A DNA stretch of 64,000 bases, from contig NZ_JAHYBZ010000005.1 of NCBI RefSeq assembly GCF_019430885.1, positions 124,001 through 188,000 of the forward strand, given 5' to 3'. Positions 53,605 through 63,006 of the stretch are shown piece by piece. Numbering within the stretch: position 1 is the first letter of the stretch; each line of letters begins with the position of its first letter. Below the pieces are notes generated by a model. The model had not been told where the DNA came from and did not search any database. It was given only the letters and a program-made list of their open reading frames with translations. The position numbers were made by a program, and so were the translations under genes. Source of the stretch: Roseomonas alba. Lineage in GTDB: Bacteria; Pseudomonadota; Alphaproteobacteria; Acetobacterales; Acetobacteraceae.

Positions 53605-54612
53605 TCAGGTCCGATGCTTGCGCTTTCGCATTGCGGTCTCTGGTTGCCGCAGACCGGCGGCTGGTTCCTGTCCCTCCCAGAGCTTATCCGCCAGTGCGAT
53701 TGCGTCTGCGTTCGCGTCTGTCAGCGCAGCCATGAAAGCAGCACCAGTCGCAGTCGGGGGACGAGCGGCCAGGTGCACCAGGGCGTGCCGCGTCGTGAGC
53801 GAAGGCGCCTCGGCCGCCAGAAGCACGACATCGCCCGCCACCAGGGCGCGGGCTGCCGGCGCCAGCGTGGTCAGCGCGACATTGTCGGTGCCTTCCAGAA
53901 GGCCAATCCACGCTGAAGCGGACTCCACCAGCACGGCTGGAAAGGGAAGGTCGGGGCGCCGTGCCCGGACGCCGTCGCCTCGTGCCTTCGTCAGCACCGC
54001 ATGGAGCCGGGGCGAGAGGTGCGCCGTCGTGACAAGGGGATACGCCAGGATGCGAGACAGGCCCGCTGCCGCACCTGCCAAGGGGTGATCCCGCCTCACG
54101 ACAAAGGCAAGCCTCTGCGCGGGAAGTGGCGTGACGACCATGTCGGTGCCTTCGAAGCTCGCATCAGCCGTGACGACGGCAAGGTCGCACAGGCGCGCGC
54201 GAAGCTGGGCCAGCGCTGCAGGCCAGGGCAGGGTCTCCAGCCGCACGCGGATGCGGGGATGAGAAGCCTGGAATGCCCTGACGGCCGGAAGGCAGATCGT
54301 CTCGAGCGGGAACGGCCCGGCCGCCACGCTGATCTCCTCCCCCGAGCCGCCGCGCAGTTGCGCCAGGCGTTCATGCAGTTCCCGCATGCGTCCGATGATC
54401 TCGCGGGCATCGGCCAGAACCATCCGGCACAGGGACGTCGGCTCCGCGCCGCGGCGGCCGCGCCGGAACAACTGGCCGCCCAGCATCCGCTCAGCCGCCG
54501 CAATGCTCCGCGTCAGCGCCGGCTGCGTCATCCCGAGCGCGGTCGCCGCGCGCGTGAAGCCACCATGCGCGGCCACAGCCTCGATGCGAATCAGGTCCCG
54601 GACATCCAGCAT
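53605..54612 (-). CDS. LysR-family transcriptional regulator
   Basis: The regulator has 335 residues. RIEAVAAHGGFTRAATALGMTQPALTRSIAAAERMLGGQLF is the helix-turn-helix, followed by the two-lobe effector domain. The ATG at 54612 has GGAGG upstream; the frame extends far beyond but without such a signal. The last 25 residues or so after LADKLWEG are extra and unconserved. It is divergent from the Bug-type receptor gene and probably controls it. Confidence 0.88.
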   Translation of the reverse strand: MLDVRDLIRIEAVAAHGGFTRAATALGMTQPALTRSIAAAERMLGGQLFRRGRRGAEPTSLCRMVLADAREIIGRMRELHERLAQLRGGSGEEISVAAGPFPLETICLPAVRAFQASHPRIRVRLETLPWPAALAQLRARLCDLAVVTADASFEGTDMVVTPLPAQRLAFVVRRDHPLAGAAAGLSRILAYPLVTTAHLSPRLHAVLTKARGDGVRARRPDLPFPAVLVESASAWIGLLEGTDNVALTTLAPAARALVAGDVVLLAAEAPSLTTRHALVHLAARPPTATGAAFMAALTDANADAIALADKLWEGQEPAAGLRQPETAMRKRKHRT

Positions 54613-54647
54613 CGGTGCCTCCTGCCGAGGGGCGAGCATAGGCCATT

Positions 54648-54666
54648 CCATGCCGGTCCGGCATGG
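54648..54666. promoter_or_regulatory. Palindromic operator candidate between LysR and the Bug-receptor gene
   Basis: CCATGCCGG (54648-54656) and CCGGCATGG (54658-54666) form a perfect 9-bp inverted repeat with a single T at the centre, midway in the 126-bp divergent region. Confidence 0.6.
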
Positions 54667-54738
54667 GTTGCCGTTGGGCGCGGCATTGGCGACGCGATCC
54701 GGCGATTGGGCATGCTGATGGAAAGCCAGGAGTTGCCG

Positions 54739-55743
54739 ATGACCTCTCGCATATGGCGCGGATCGCGCTTCGGCCTGTCCCGACGTGCCCTGCTCGCGGC
54801 TTCGGCGGTCGCTGCATCGCCGGGCGCGGCGTCGGCACAGCCGACATTTCCCGACCGTCCCATCCGCGTGATCGTGCCCTATCCCGCCGGCGGTGGAACA
54901 GACATCGTCGCCCGCCTGCTGTCCGATGTGATGCGCGACGACCTCGGGCAGCCTATCGTCGTGGACAATCGCGCTGGCGCGGGCGGCAGTATCGGCGCGG
55001 AGCAGGTCGCCCGCGCAGCGCCGGATGGATACACGCTGCTGCTGACCGCCGGCGGGTTGGCGATCGCACCCTCGGTGCAGCGTAACCTGCCCTTCGATCC
55101 GGTGCGGGACCTCACGGGCATCGCCCTTCTCGCGGTCGTGCCGCTTCTGATCGTCGTGCGTCCGGAAAGCCCGTTGCGGAGCGTTGGCGACCTGCTGACC
55201 CTTGCGCGGCGGCGAGGGTCTGAGATGACCTATGCAACCTTCGGCATCGCTACGCCCCCGCACCTCGTCGGTGAGCGCATCGGTCAGGCGGCCGGTGTGC
55301 GGATGACGCATGTTCCCTATCGGGGCGGGGCTCAGGCAATGCCGGATATCCTGTCCGGCGCTGTGGACGTCGCGATCATGGACGCAGTTTCAATGTCCCC
55401 GCACGTCAACGCCGGTCGCCTTCGCGCGATCGCCATCACCGGGCCGCAACGCTCCGCCGCCTTTGCCGATCTGCCGACTCTCTCCGAAGCGGGCGTGCCG
55501 TTCGAGGCTGTTGGCTGGCACGCGGCCTTCGCACCTGCCACTACACCCGCACCCATCGTCGCGCGGCTCAATGGGGCGTTCACGGCAGCTCTGGCCCGCC
55601 CCCGCATCCGGGACGTCATCGTCGCTGGAGGTTCACTCCCCATCGACCCGGCACTCGACGCCAATGCCTGGACCGCCCGCTTCCGTCGCGACGTCACAGC
55701 CTGGGGCGAGGTTGCCCGCGCCGCTCGGATCGAACTGGACTAA
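54739..55743 (+). CDS. Bug/TctC-type periplasmic carboxylate receptor
   Basis: The protein has 334 residues with a Tat-like leader (FGLSRRALLAASAVAASPGA). PDRPIRVIVPYPAGGGTDIVAR and IVVDNRAGAGGSIGAEQVARAAPDGYTLLL are the family's ligand loops. Such proteins bind organic acids; no TctAB membrane genes are close. CAGGAG precedes the ATG. It leads a short operon with the hydrolase and SnoaL-like genes. Confidence 0.92.
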   Translation: MTSRIWRGSRFGLSRRALLAASAVAASPGAASAQPTFPDRPIRVIVPYPAGGGTDIVARLLSDVMRDDLGQPIVVDNRAGAGGSIGAEQVARAAPDGYTLLLTAGGLAIAPSVQRNLPFDPVRDLTGIALLAVVPLLIVVRPESPLRSVGDLLTLARRRGSEMTYATFGIATPPHLVGERIGQAAGVRMTHVPYRGGAQAMPDILSGAVDVAIMDAVSMSPHVNAGRLRAIAITGPQRSAAFADLPTLSEAGVPFEAVGWHAAFAPATTPAPIVARLNGAFTAALARPRIRDVIVAGGSLPIDPALDANAWTARFRRDVTAWGEVARAARIELD

Positions 55744-55748
55744 GACCC

Positions 55749-56636
55749 TTGGACACTCTCGCTACGATCCGCGTGGAACGCGACATCCCCTATGCCGAGG
55801 CCGCCATTGGCTATGCGGGCGGCGCCGGCCCGATGCGGATGGTCACGCTCACCTTCGACGCCTATCTCCCGGACAGCGGCGGGCACGCATCGGCACCGGC
55901 CCTCGTATTGGCGTTCGGCGGCGCCTTCCACCGCGGCAGCAAAGAAGACGACACCTTCCCCAGCGCGGGTGCCTACGGCCCGAACACGGCCATCGCGGAA
56001 TACTGCCGGTGCTTCGCGGCTGAGGGCATTGCATGCTTCTCGGTCCGGTATCGCCTTGCACCGGACGATCCGGACCCTGGTACCACCCCGCTGCTGACGC
56101 ACCCGGAAGGCGTCCCCATGGGCCGGATCGATCAGGTTCGTCAGATCATGGGCCTGCCGTCCATCACGCCGGTCGAGATGGCTGGTGTCATGGAGGCCGC
56201 GATGGACGACGTGGCCGCTGCCGCGCGAGCGATCCGGGCCCGGGCTGAGGAGTTCGGTATCGATCCGGAGCGCCTCGTCCTGGGTGGCTGGTCAGCAGGC
56301 GCACGCTGCGCGCTCTATGCCGCCTACGCGGAACGCGTGCCTTGTGCGGGGGTTGTCGCGCTCTCGGGAGTCATGCAGCCCGAAGACGTTCGGGCCTACC
56401 TGACACCCGACCGGCACCATCCGCCGCTGCTTCTGGTCGCGGCGGAGAACGATCTCGGCTACGTCGTGACAGGTGTGGAGCAGACCGCACAGGGCATGCG
56501 CGCCGCCGGCGGCGATGTGCGCGTGGTCCGCGTTCCCGTCAGGGACCATTGGTACGCTGCGGATGCCCCGACTGACACGGGAGAGACGGTCTATGCGAGC
56601 ATCCGTTCAGCCTTGTCGCGCTGGATAGCCGCTTGA
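55749..56636 (+). CDS. Alpha/beta hydrolase (esterase/lipase-like)
   Basis: The enzyme has 295 residues. FGGAFHRGSKED is the oxyanion-hole region, and LGGWSAGARCALYAAY holds the nucleophile elbow (G-x-S-A-G). A His near DHWYAADAP completes a plausible triad. The start is TTG, 5 bp after the receptor stop. It is probably soluble and may cleave an ester or lactone taken up with the help of the Bug receptor. Confidence 0.75.
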   Translation: MDTLATIRVERDIPYAEAAIGYAGGAGPMRMVTLTFDAYLPDSGGHASAPALVLAFGGAFHRGSKEDDTFPSAGAYGPNTAIAEYCRCFAAEGIACFSVRYRLAPDDPDPGTTPLLTHPEGVPMGRIDQVRQIMGLPSITPVEMAGVMEAAMDDVAAAARAIRARAEEFGIDPERLVLGGWSAGARCALYAAYAERVPCAGVVALSGVMQPEDVRAYLTPDRHHPPLLLVAAENDLGYVVTGVEQTAQGMRAAGGDVRVVRVPVRDHWYAADAPTDTGETVYASIRSALSRWIAA

Positions 56637-57001
56637 TGTCGCTGAGCCTTCTGAATGCCTTCGCGGACGCCTTCAATCGCCATGACATCGAGGCGTTGCT
56701 TGGCATGGTGACCGAGGACTGCGTCTTCGACATGTCAAGCGGGCCGGAGCCTTGGGGAACCCGTCATATCGGCCGGCAGGCGCTGCGCGAGGCGCTCCCT
56801 TGGGCATGGCGTACCTGGCCCGATGCGCGCTGGGAGCAGGTGAAGCACGTGGTGGCAGGCGATCGCGGCTTCAGCGAATGGACTTTCCGCGGAACTGACG
56901 CAGAGGGCCGGGTGACAGAGATACGCGGTGTCGATCTTTTCGTCCTGCGTGACGGGTTCATTGCACGGAAGGATACGTTCCGAAAGCAAAGGCCAGCCTG
57001 A
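56636..57001 (+). CDS. SnoaL/NTF2-like protein
   Basis: The protein has 121 residues. LLNAFADAFNRHDIEALLGMVTEDCVFDM and GRQALREALPWAWRTWPDARWE follow the cone-shaped SnoaL fold pattern, ending VDLFVLRDGFIARKDTFRK. Such folds serve as small isomerases, hydratases or dehydratases. The ATG shares a base with the previous stop (TGATG). Confidence 0.75.
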   Translation: MSLSLLNAFADAFNRHDIEALLGMVTEDCVFDMSSGPEPWGTRHIGRQALREALPWAWRTWPDARWEQVKHVVAGDRGFSEWTFRGTDAEGRVTEIRGVDLFVLRDGFIARKDTFRKQRPA

Positions 57002-57329
57002 AGCAAGATCACTGGGCCACGCCGTCTTCGTCGTACAGGGCGGCGCGGCCCCGATGGTGGTGCGGACCGGATCTGCAAGCGCGCTATTGCGCGTACTCGG
57101 TCCTGGCCTGGCCGACACGCTGCGCAGCATGGAGCATTGCCGAGCAGCTACCGGGGCCACCGGCCCCCGCCTCGATGATTTGCAGGTCCGAACTTCCGGC
57201 TATGGCGTCCCCGGCGCGCTGGTCGACGACCTGGCCAAGCTCTCGGGCAACGTCATCTGGTCGCAGGCCATCATCGAGGGGGTCATCTCCCGCAAGGTCA
57301 GGGAGTCGGGCAAGGGCGCGGGGGAGCAT
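57002..57329. other. Unassigned stretch between SnoaL-like gene and IS5 remnant
   Basis: An open plus-strand frame crosses this region (around VQGGAAPMVVRTGSASALLR to IIEGVISRKVRE) but lacks a good start and runs into the IS remnant on the other strand. I recognise no family. It may be part of a gene truncated by the insertion. Confidence 0.3.
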
Positions 57330-57715
57330 GGCGACGGGCCTAACTTGTCCATCGCTGACGGCGTGGAGCTTGGAATTCAGCCCACCTTTGGTACGGCCGA
57401 TAAAGCGGGGAAAAGCCCCTTCTTGAGCAGGCTGGCCGCGGCGCGGTGGGCCTTGACGTGGGTACTGTCGATCATCAGCCGCTCGGGCGGGCCGGCCTCG
57501 GCGACGAGGGCCATCAAGATGCGGTCGAACACGCCGAGACGGCTCCGGCGCACGAAGCGGCTGTAGAGCGTCTTGTGCGGGCCATAGCTGGGCGGCGCGT
57601 CGCGCCACTGCAGCCGTGGCGAATGACGTAGATGATGCCGCTGATCACCCGCCGGTCGTCCACCCGCGCGATGCCATGCGAGAGCGGGAAGAAAGGGTGG
57701 CGCCATCGCATCTGG
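57330..57715 (-). pseudogene. IS5-family (IS427-like) transposase remnant
   Basis: In three frames one reads FFPLSHGIARVDDRRVISGI, then PHKTLYSRFVRRSRLGVFDRI with MIDSTHVKAHRAAASLLKKG, then IGRTKGGLNSKLHAVSDGQ. These are successive blocks of an IS5-type DDE transposase, with at least two frameshifts and no C-terminal half. It is not active. Confidence 0.85.
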
Positions 57716-57923
57716 ACAGCAGGCAGAAGGAATGGGACGGATATCGCTGCGCCTCCGTCCCTTTCAGAATCACACCCCGCCGCGTCGCATCAAGGATCTA
57801 ATGGGTCCTGAGCCTAGCTTGTCAGCCTGGACGGCAAAGATGATCACCATGCTCGTTCAGCTGCCCTCAGTCACGCCTGGCCGGAGACTCACCGCTGCCC
57901 TACCGCGAGAGGCTTGGGGAGCA

Positions 57924-57945
57924 CATAGGGATCCGGATCCCTATG
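57924..57945. promoter_or_regulatory. Perfect 22-bp palindrome
   Basis: The half-site CATAGGGATCC is followed directly by its reverse complement with no spacer. It lies in a gene-poor stretch (57716-58425). It could be an operator for a dimeric protein or a cruciform-prone site. G-rich bases before and C-rich bases after extend it loosely. Confidence 0.6.
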
Positions 57946-57992
57946 CCCCCTTTGTGTTCAGATGAAGAACGCAAACGATGCTAGCATAGGTG

Positions 57993-58136
57993 ATGCTTAC
58001 AATCCGAAGTGTCCCGTTCCTGCTTCTCTACGGATGGGGGCGTACAGGCGGCACCTCCATCGGTAGGCTTTCCTTCAAGACGCTCGCAGGTGCCGCGTTG
58101 GCATTCGGCATCCTTCGCATGCTGAAACTCGGATAA
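57993..58136 (+). CDS. Possible small hydrophobic protein
   Basis: Forty-seven codons from ATG to TAA read MLTIRSVPFLLLYGWGRTGG, then SIGRLSFKTLAGAALAFGIL. The ribosome site is weak (AGGTG only 1-2 bp from the ATG). Composition is that of a short membrane-associated peptide. No family is recognised and coding is uncertain; the rest of 57946-58425 shows no gene. Confidence 0.3.
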   Translation: MLTIRSVPFLLLYGWGRTGGTSIGRLSFKTLAGAALAFGILRMLKLG

Positions 58137-58425
58137 TGATGCCTGTCGCCGTCGGCAGCACAGACCGTTTCCGATTGCATGCGCCGGCATCCCCGGCCCC
58201 GACGCGTCGTGAATCATCGCGCAATCTTGGTCCCGTGCCGCTGCTCCTTGTCCTTCTAGTCGGCGTCAGGGATGTCGTGGCGCAGCGTTGCCGCCGTAGC
58301 GGTCAGATCGTGAGAACCGGCGGTCTACGCGTGCTACTGTCTGAAATCGGGCTCATGCTACGCGCCACTGGCTCGCCTTGACGCCGGATCGCCCGATCAG
58401 CTCCCCGGAACAGGGGCGAGGAGCC

Positions 58426-59406
58426 ATGCAGATGAAGCAAGCACCGTCGCGAATCGTCCCCCTTCTGATCGAACGGATTTGGGGGCGCAGCGACCTCAGC
58501 GAAAGCGGATGGATTGACACAGCCCGTACGTTAGCGAGTCAACCGATCGGCGAAGCATGGTTAACCGACGTGCGTTGCCGGCTGGAGAATGGCGAAGCGC
58601 TCGGTGCCATGATGAAGCGCTGTGATCATGGCCAGCCAGTACCGCCCTTGCTCGCCAAGCTTCTATTCACCGCGGCGCCACTCTCGGTACAGGTGCATCC
58701 GACCGACGCCGCGGCGCGCGCTGCGGGAACATTCGCGTCAGGCAAGGATGAAGCGTGGCATGTCCTCGAGACCGCGCCAGAGGCATCTGTCTGGATCGGA
58801 CTTCGACAGCGCGTCACCCGTGGCACTCTGCGTGCGGCTGCAGAAGACGGTTCGGTGCTCGCGCTTTTGCGTCAGCACGCGGTCCGCCTCGGAGAAACGA
58901 TCCTGATTCCGGCTGGAACTGTACATGCGATCGGCGCCGGTGTGGTGCTTCTCGAGGTGCAGGACCCCGTGGATATCACATATCGGCTATACGACTACGG
59001 ACGCCTGCGTCCGTTGCAGCTCGAAGCGGCATTGGCAGTCGCCGACCTAGGCCCTTCTCGTGCTGTCGTCGATCCTGCGCCTGGCACCGCCGTCTCGCGA
59101 AGGACGCTAGCCAGAGCGAAGCGATTTGTGCTGGAGCGTTGCGAGGTTGCCGCAGGCTTCACGCTCAAGCCGGACGGAAGCCGCTATCATATCCTAGTGG
59201 CACTTGCCGCTGGCGCCACGCTTGATGGCGAGCCGCTGCCCCCCGCTGCAGCCGTGTTTGTCCCTGCAACGGGTCGGGCGGCACGGGTTGCGGGCGAGCC
59301 GGGCTCGGCAGTTGCGCTTCTGCACTCAGGACCTGGTCCTAGCCCGTGCCTCCTTGCAGGTCGAGCTGCTAGACCATCGCGGCAAGCAGATTGGCCACCA
59401 GCATGA
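58426..59406 (+). CDS. Mannose-6-phosphate isomerase-like (class I) protein
   Basis: The protein has 326 residues. PPLLAKLLFTAAPLSVQVHP (metal-binding Gln and His, QVHP), then GKDEAWHVLE and ILIPAGTVHAIGAGVVLLEVQ (second His) are the type I phosphomannose isomerase blocks, which interconvert fructose-6- and mannose-6-phosphate. It is shorter than ManA of E. coli. The ATG at 58426 follows GGGGCGAGGAG; a TTG lies upstream. Its end overlaps the convergent GH130 gene by 38 bp. Confidence 0.8.
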   Translation: MQMKQAPSRIVPLLIERIWGRSDLSESGWIDTARTLASQPIGEAWLTDVRCRLENGEALGAMMKRCDHGQPVPPLLAKLLFTAAPLSVQVHPTDAAARAAGTFASGKDEAWHVLETAPEASVWIGLRQRVTRGTLRAAAEDGSVLALLRQHAVRLGETILIPAGTVHAIGAGVVLLEVQDPVDITYRLYDYGRLRPLQLEAALAVADLGPSRAVVDPAPGTAVSRRTLARAKRFVLERCEVAAGFTLKPDGSRYHILVALAAGATLDGEPLPPAAAVFVPATGRAARVAGEPGSAVALLHSGPGPSPCLLAGRAARPSRQADWPPA

Positions 59407-60664
59407 CCGCAAAGCGCGTCGAGGTATCCGATGCGGCGTATGGCAGTATGAGGTTTCCTTCGTGCACCATGGCGCCGCAGGAATAGACGACGTTCGGGAC
59501 ATAGCCATTCCGCTCCGCCCCGGCAGCTGCCAGCAGCGGGCAGCGCAATCGGCCGATCATGCGGCTCGGGTCGTGCAGGTCCAGCAGGACAGCGCCGATG
59601 CAGTAGCGCCGCATCGGCCCGACGCCATGCGTGAGCACAAGCCAGCCTTCCGGGAGTTCGATGGGGCTGCCGCAATTGCCGATCTGCACGAACTCCCACG
59701 GCTCCGCCGCGGATAGAATCTCGTTCGTGCCGTTCCACACCTGCAAGTCCTCTGATATGGCGAGTTGCAGTGTCTCGCCGTCCGAGCGCGTCAGCATCGC
59801 ATAGCGCCCACCTATTCGACGCGGGAACAACGCCATGCCCTTGTTGCGGATGGCCTCCCCGCGTAGCGGCACGAAGGAGAAGCGTCGGAAATCGTCGGTC
59901 CGGAGCATCTCGGGCGCGATCTCGCGTCCGGAATAGGCTGTGTAGGTCGCGAAGTAGGTGGCGCGACCGTCATCCTCGACGAAGCGCACGAAGCGTGCGT
60001 CCTCTATGCCGTTGCGCTGTGGTGGGGTGATCGGGAAGATCACGCGCTCATCCAGCTCCGTCCCCGGCGAGAAAGCGACGTCGTATGAATCGGTGAGCCG
60101 CGCGGCGCTGGTCCGCCGCGGCGTCGTGGCAAAATGGCTTGGCGGATCGACGCGTATTTCGCCGGCTCCGCCTACTATGCCGGAGCGGAAGCAGATCGAG
60201 CTGATATGCCCCTCGCCGGTCGCGCGGAGACTCATTGCGAATCGCAACTCGTCGCGCGCGAGGCCTGACTGATCCGGATGCTCGACGATCGAAGGATTGA
60301 ACAGTGCGGCGGATTGAAAGCTGTACTCATGGCTGAAATAGGCGCCAATCAGCAGTCGCCGCTCCTGGATCGGATCCTCATCCAGGCCCAGCAGATCGCG
60401 GATGTGTGCGTAGCGCTCCGCGAGAATGGAGGTGAGGTCGGCATGCCGCGCTCCGAACTCGTGCAGCGTCGCCTCCAGTTCCTCTTCCACCGCCATCGCA
60501 TCCATGGCGAGGACCCGGTCGATCAGGCGCCTTGCGCGCAGCAGATCGGCCTGGTGCAGATCCTGCGGGTCGGGGGCGGACAGGAACGGCCGAAGGATAA
60601 CCCGGGTGGGGTCCGGCTCCAGCAGGATCGGCAGCCGCGTCAGGTCGGCATGGCCGGTATTCAT
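59369..60664 (-). CDS. GH130-family glycoside phosphorylase/hydrolase
   Basis: The protein has 431 residues. SAALFNPSIVEHPDQSG, GIEDARFVRF, RNKGMALFPRRIGGRYAMLTRSD and EFVQIGNCGSPIELPEGWLVLTHGVG are the five-bladed-propeller blocks of GH130, which act on beta-mannosides using phosphate or water. Whether it is a phosphorylase or hydrolase is not clear from the sequence. It starts inside the stop of the glycosyltransferase (ATGA). Confidence 0.85.
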   Translation of the reverse strand: MNTGHADLTRLPILLEPDPTRVILRPFLSAPDPQDLHQADLLRARRLIDRVLAMDAMAVEEELEATLHEFGARHADLTSILAERYAHIRDLLGLDEDPIQERRLLIGAYFSHEYSFQSAALFNPSIVEHPDQSGLARDELRFAMSLRATGEGHISSICFRSGIVGGAGEIRVDPPSHFATTPRRTSAARLTDSYDVAFSPGTELDERVIFPITPPQRNGIEDARFVRFVEDDGRATYFATYTAYSGREIAPEMLRTDDFRRFSFVPLRGEAIRNKGMALFPRRIGGRYAMLTRSDGETLQLAISEDLQVWNGTNEILSAAEPWEFVQIGNCGSPIELPEGWLVLTHGVGPMRRYCIGAVLLDLHDPSRMIGRLRCPLLAAAGAERNGYVPNVVYSCGAMVHEGNLILPYAASDTSTRFAVMLVANLLAAMV

Positions 60665-63006
60665 TGGGCAGCCTGTACGATGCCGATATCGGGACGAGGC
60701 GCGGCCTCGGAGAGCGCCGCACGCAGCTCGATCGTGGCCATGAGGAAGGCGAGTGTCGATTCCGCGCCCTGGTTCTCGTTCACCCGGTCGCACAGCAACC
60801 CATCGCGGCACCCGCCGGTCTGCGCATCGTACAGCGGCTGCCCGAGGTCATTCTCGCCAAGGAACCAAGCGAAGGCGCGCTGCGCCTCCGTCAGCCAGAC
60901 GCTCTTGCCGGTGCAGCGCCAAGCAGTAACGCAGGCGCCGACCGTCGCGGATGCCTCCAACGGTTGCTGATCGAAGACGGCGCGGTCAGCATCCTGGCGC
61001 CAGAAGCCCTCCGAGCCGACCGGGCGGAAATGCCCGGCCTCGGCACGCTGGATCCGGCAGAGCCAGTCGAGTGCCTCGACCGCGGACGTAAACCAGGCCG
61101 CCTTCCCCGCCTGGTGGCCAGCTGCCATGAGGGCCTGCGGCAGACGTGCATTGTCGTAGGACACGACGTCCTCGAACCATGTCCAACCAGGTCGCCGGCT
61201 GGCGCGCAGATGCTCGTACAGCCGTTCCGCAAGCTGCGTGCGCAGCCGCTTCAGGCGCAGATCCTCCGGCCGCGCGTCCAGGGCCTCAACCACGCCAAGC
61301 AATGCAAAGGCCCAGGCGCGCAGGGAGGTCAGGGCAATTACCGGCGGCGCAGCGCGTTCAAGCAGGCCATAGGCCCACGCGCGGTGTGACGGGTCTTCTG
61401 CGCGCGCCGCGGTGGTGCCCAAAGCCCAGATGGCGCGACCATGGCTGTCATCGGATCCGATGGCCTCCAGCCAGCGTCGATCATAGGCCATGAAGTTGCG
61501 GAATCGCTCCGCGCCGGCGTCCCAGGCGTGTTGCACGAAGGCGGCCGTGACGTCGAAGAGGTCAGCCGGCGCCGAGGCATTCGACTCCAGGGAGGTGGCA
61601 AGGATCAGCCCGCGGGCATTGTCGTCGAGACAGTACCCATGTGCGCGGTCCACGATCGCACGTGTTGCATGCTGCGCGATTCCCGTCGGGTCCAAGAGAC
61701 GGTCGAGATGGGTCAGCTTCGCCGGCGGCGCCGCGTCGCCGTGCGGCGACAGGACCCAAGCGTGCGGCTGCGGCAGCGCCGTGGCCCCGACAGCGCGCAT
61801 CAGCGCCTCCGTCGAAAGGGGTGCAGCCATGCGACGGTGGGGCGCATCCCGGCGCGCCTGATCGAAGACGTCGCGATACCGGGCTCCGATACGCGACCAG
61901 CGCATGTCCTGGCCAAGTGAATAGGCGGCCTCGCGCATGGTGCGTAGCCGTTCCGGGTCATTCAGCAGGCCGATGACAGCCGACGCGATGGCCGCCGGAT
62001 CGGCGAATGGAACCAGGACGCCGCGGCCCTCAGCCAACAGTTCCGCAGCGTGCCAGTATGGCGTCGAGATCACTGCCTTGCCCATCCCGAAGCTGTAGGC
62101 GAGGGTGCCCGAAACGCTCTGCGCCTCGTTCAGATAGGGGGTGAGGTAGATGTCCGCCGCGGCGATGGCGCGGGTCAGCGTCGGCAGATCCACGAAGCGG
62201 TCCAGGAAGTGCACATGGTCCGTAACCCCGAGCTGTGCCGCCAAGCGCTTCAGGGATTTGCGGTGGGCTTCGCCGTCGCGCCGCAGGACGTTGGGATGGG
62301 TTGCGCCGAGGACCAGGTACAGGACATCGGGCCGGCTTGCGACGATCGCGGGCATGGCGCGGATTGCCTGTTCGATACCCTTGCCGGGCGACAGTAAGCC
62401 GAAGGTGAGCAGAACCGTCCGTCCGGCAGCACCGAATTCGACCTTGTGAGCAGCCGGAGGCATCTCGGCGGGTGTTTCCGGAATGCCGTGCGGGATCACC
62501 GTGATGCGCTCGGCCGGAACGCCGTGAACCTCTCCCAGGATTCGCTCAGCCCTTCGGGTCATCACCACGAGCCGGTCGGCGTGGCGGATGAGTCCCTGCA
62601 TGACACGGAACTGCGAAGGTGTTGGATGATCCAACACTGTGTGCAGCGTCGCGACTATCGGCATCCTCGCATGCCTGAGGAGAGCAAGAACCCGCTCGCC
62701 ATCGGCATCGCCGAAGATGCCATATTCATGCTGAACGCATAGGACGTCGGCGTTCACGTCGTTGAGGAACTCGGCTGCATGGCCATACGCCTGCAGATCG
62801 TCGTCGGCAATCTCGAGCCAGACCTCCGGTGGGTAGTCATAGGTGGCGGCAGCATCTGTCATCGCCAGCACGAAGCATTCAGCATCCGGCACAGCGCCGG
62901 CGACCGCGTTGCGCAAGTCACCCGTGAATGTGGCGAGTCCACAGATCCGCGGAGGATGATTGCCGAGAAATGCGATGCGGTGCAGAGGTGGCGCGGGGGA
63001 CGTCAT
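60661..63006 (-). CDS. Two-domain glycosyltransferase (GT4 plus C-terminal alpha-toroid-like domain)
   Basis: This is a 781-residue protein. Residues about 1-400 are a GT-B glycosyltransferase of family 4 (RIAFLGNHPPRICGLATFTGDL, VIPHGIPE and FGLLSPGKGIEQAIRAMP, then YSFGMGKAVISTPYWHAAE). Residues about 430-760 are helical and resemble an alpha/alpha toroid (CLDDNARGLILATSLE, LTSLRAWAFALLGVVEAL, CDRVNENQGAESTLAFL). The fused second domain may process or sense the glycan. It is the first gene of the GT-GH130 pair. Confidence 0.85.
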   Translation of the reverse strand: MTSPAPPLHRIAFLGNHPPRICGLATFTGDLRNAVAGAVPDAECFVLAMTDAAATYDYPPEVWLEIADDDLQAYGHAAEFLNDVNADVLCVQHEYGIFGDADGERVLALLRHARMPIVATLHTVLDHPTPSQFRVMQGLIRHADRLVVMTRRAERILGEVHGVPAERITVIPHGIPETPAEMPPAAHKVEFGAAGRTVLLTFGLLSPGKGIEQAIRAMPAIVASRPDVLYLVLGATHPNVLRRDGEAHRKSLKRLAAQLGVTDHVHFLDRFVDLPTLTRAIAAADIYLTPYLNEAQSVSGTLAYSFGMGKAVISTPYWHAAELLAEGRGVLVPFADPAAIASAVIGLLNDPERLRTMREAAYSLGQDMRWSRIGARYRDVFDQARRDAPHRRMAAPLSTEALMRAVGATALPQPHAWVLSPHGDAAPPAKLTHLDRLLDPTGIAQHATRAIVDRAHGYCLDDNARGLILATSLESNASAPADLFDVTAAFVQHAWDAGAERFRNFMAYDRRWLEAIGSDDSHGRAIWALGTTAARAEDPSHRAWAYGLLERAAPPVIALTSLRAWAFALLGVVEALDARPEDLRLKRLRTQLAERLYEHLRASRRPGWTWFEDVVSYDNARLPQALMAAGHQAGKAAWFTSAVEALDWLCRIQRAEAGHFRPVGSEGFWRQDADRAVFDQQPLEASATVGACVTAWRCTGKSVWLTEAQRAFAWFLGENDLGQPLYDAQTGGCRDGLLCDRVNENQGAESTLAFLMATIELRAALSEAAPRPDIGIVQAAQ

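Noticed and set aside
58136..58381. 81-codon plus-strand frame before the ManA-like gene
   Set aside because: No domain and no ribosome site; composition like random intergenic DNA.
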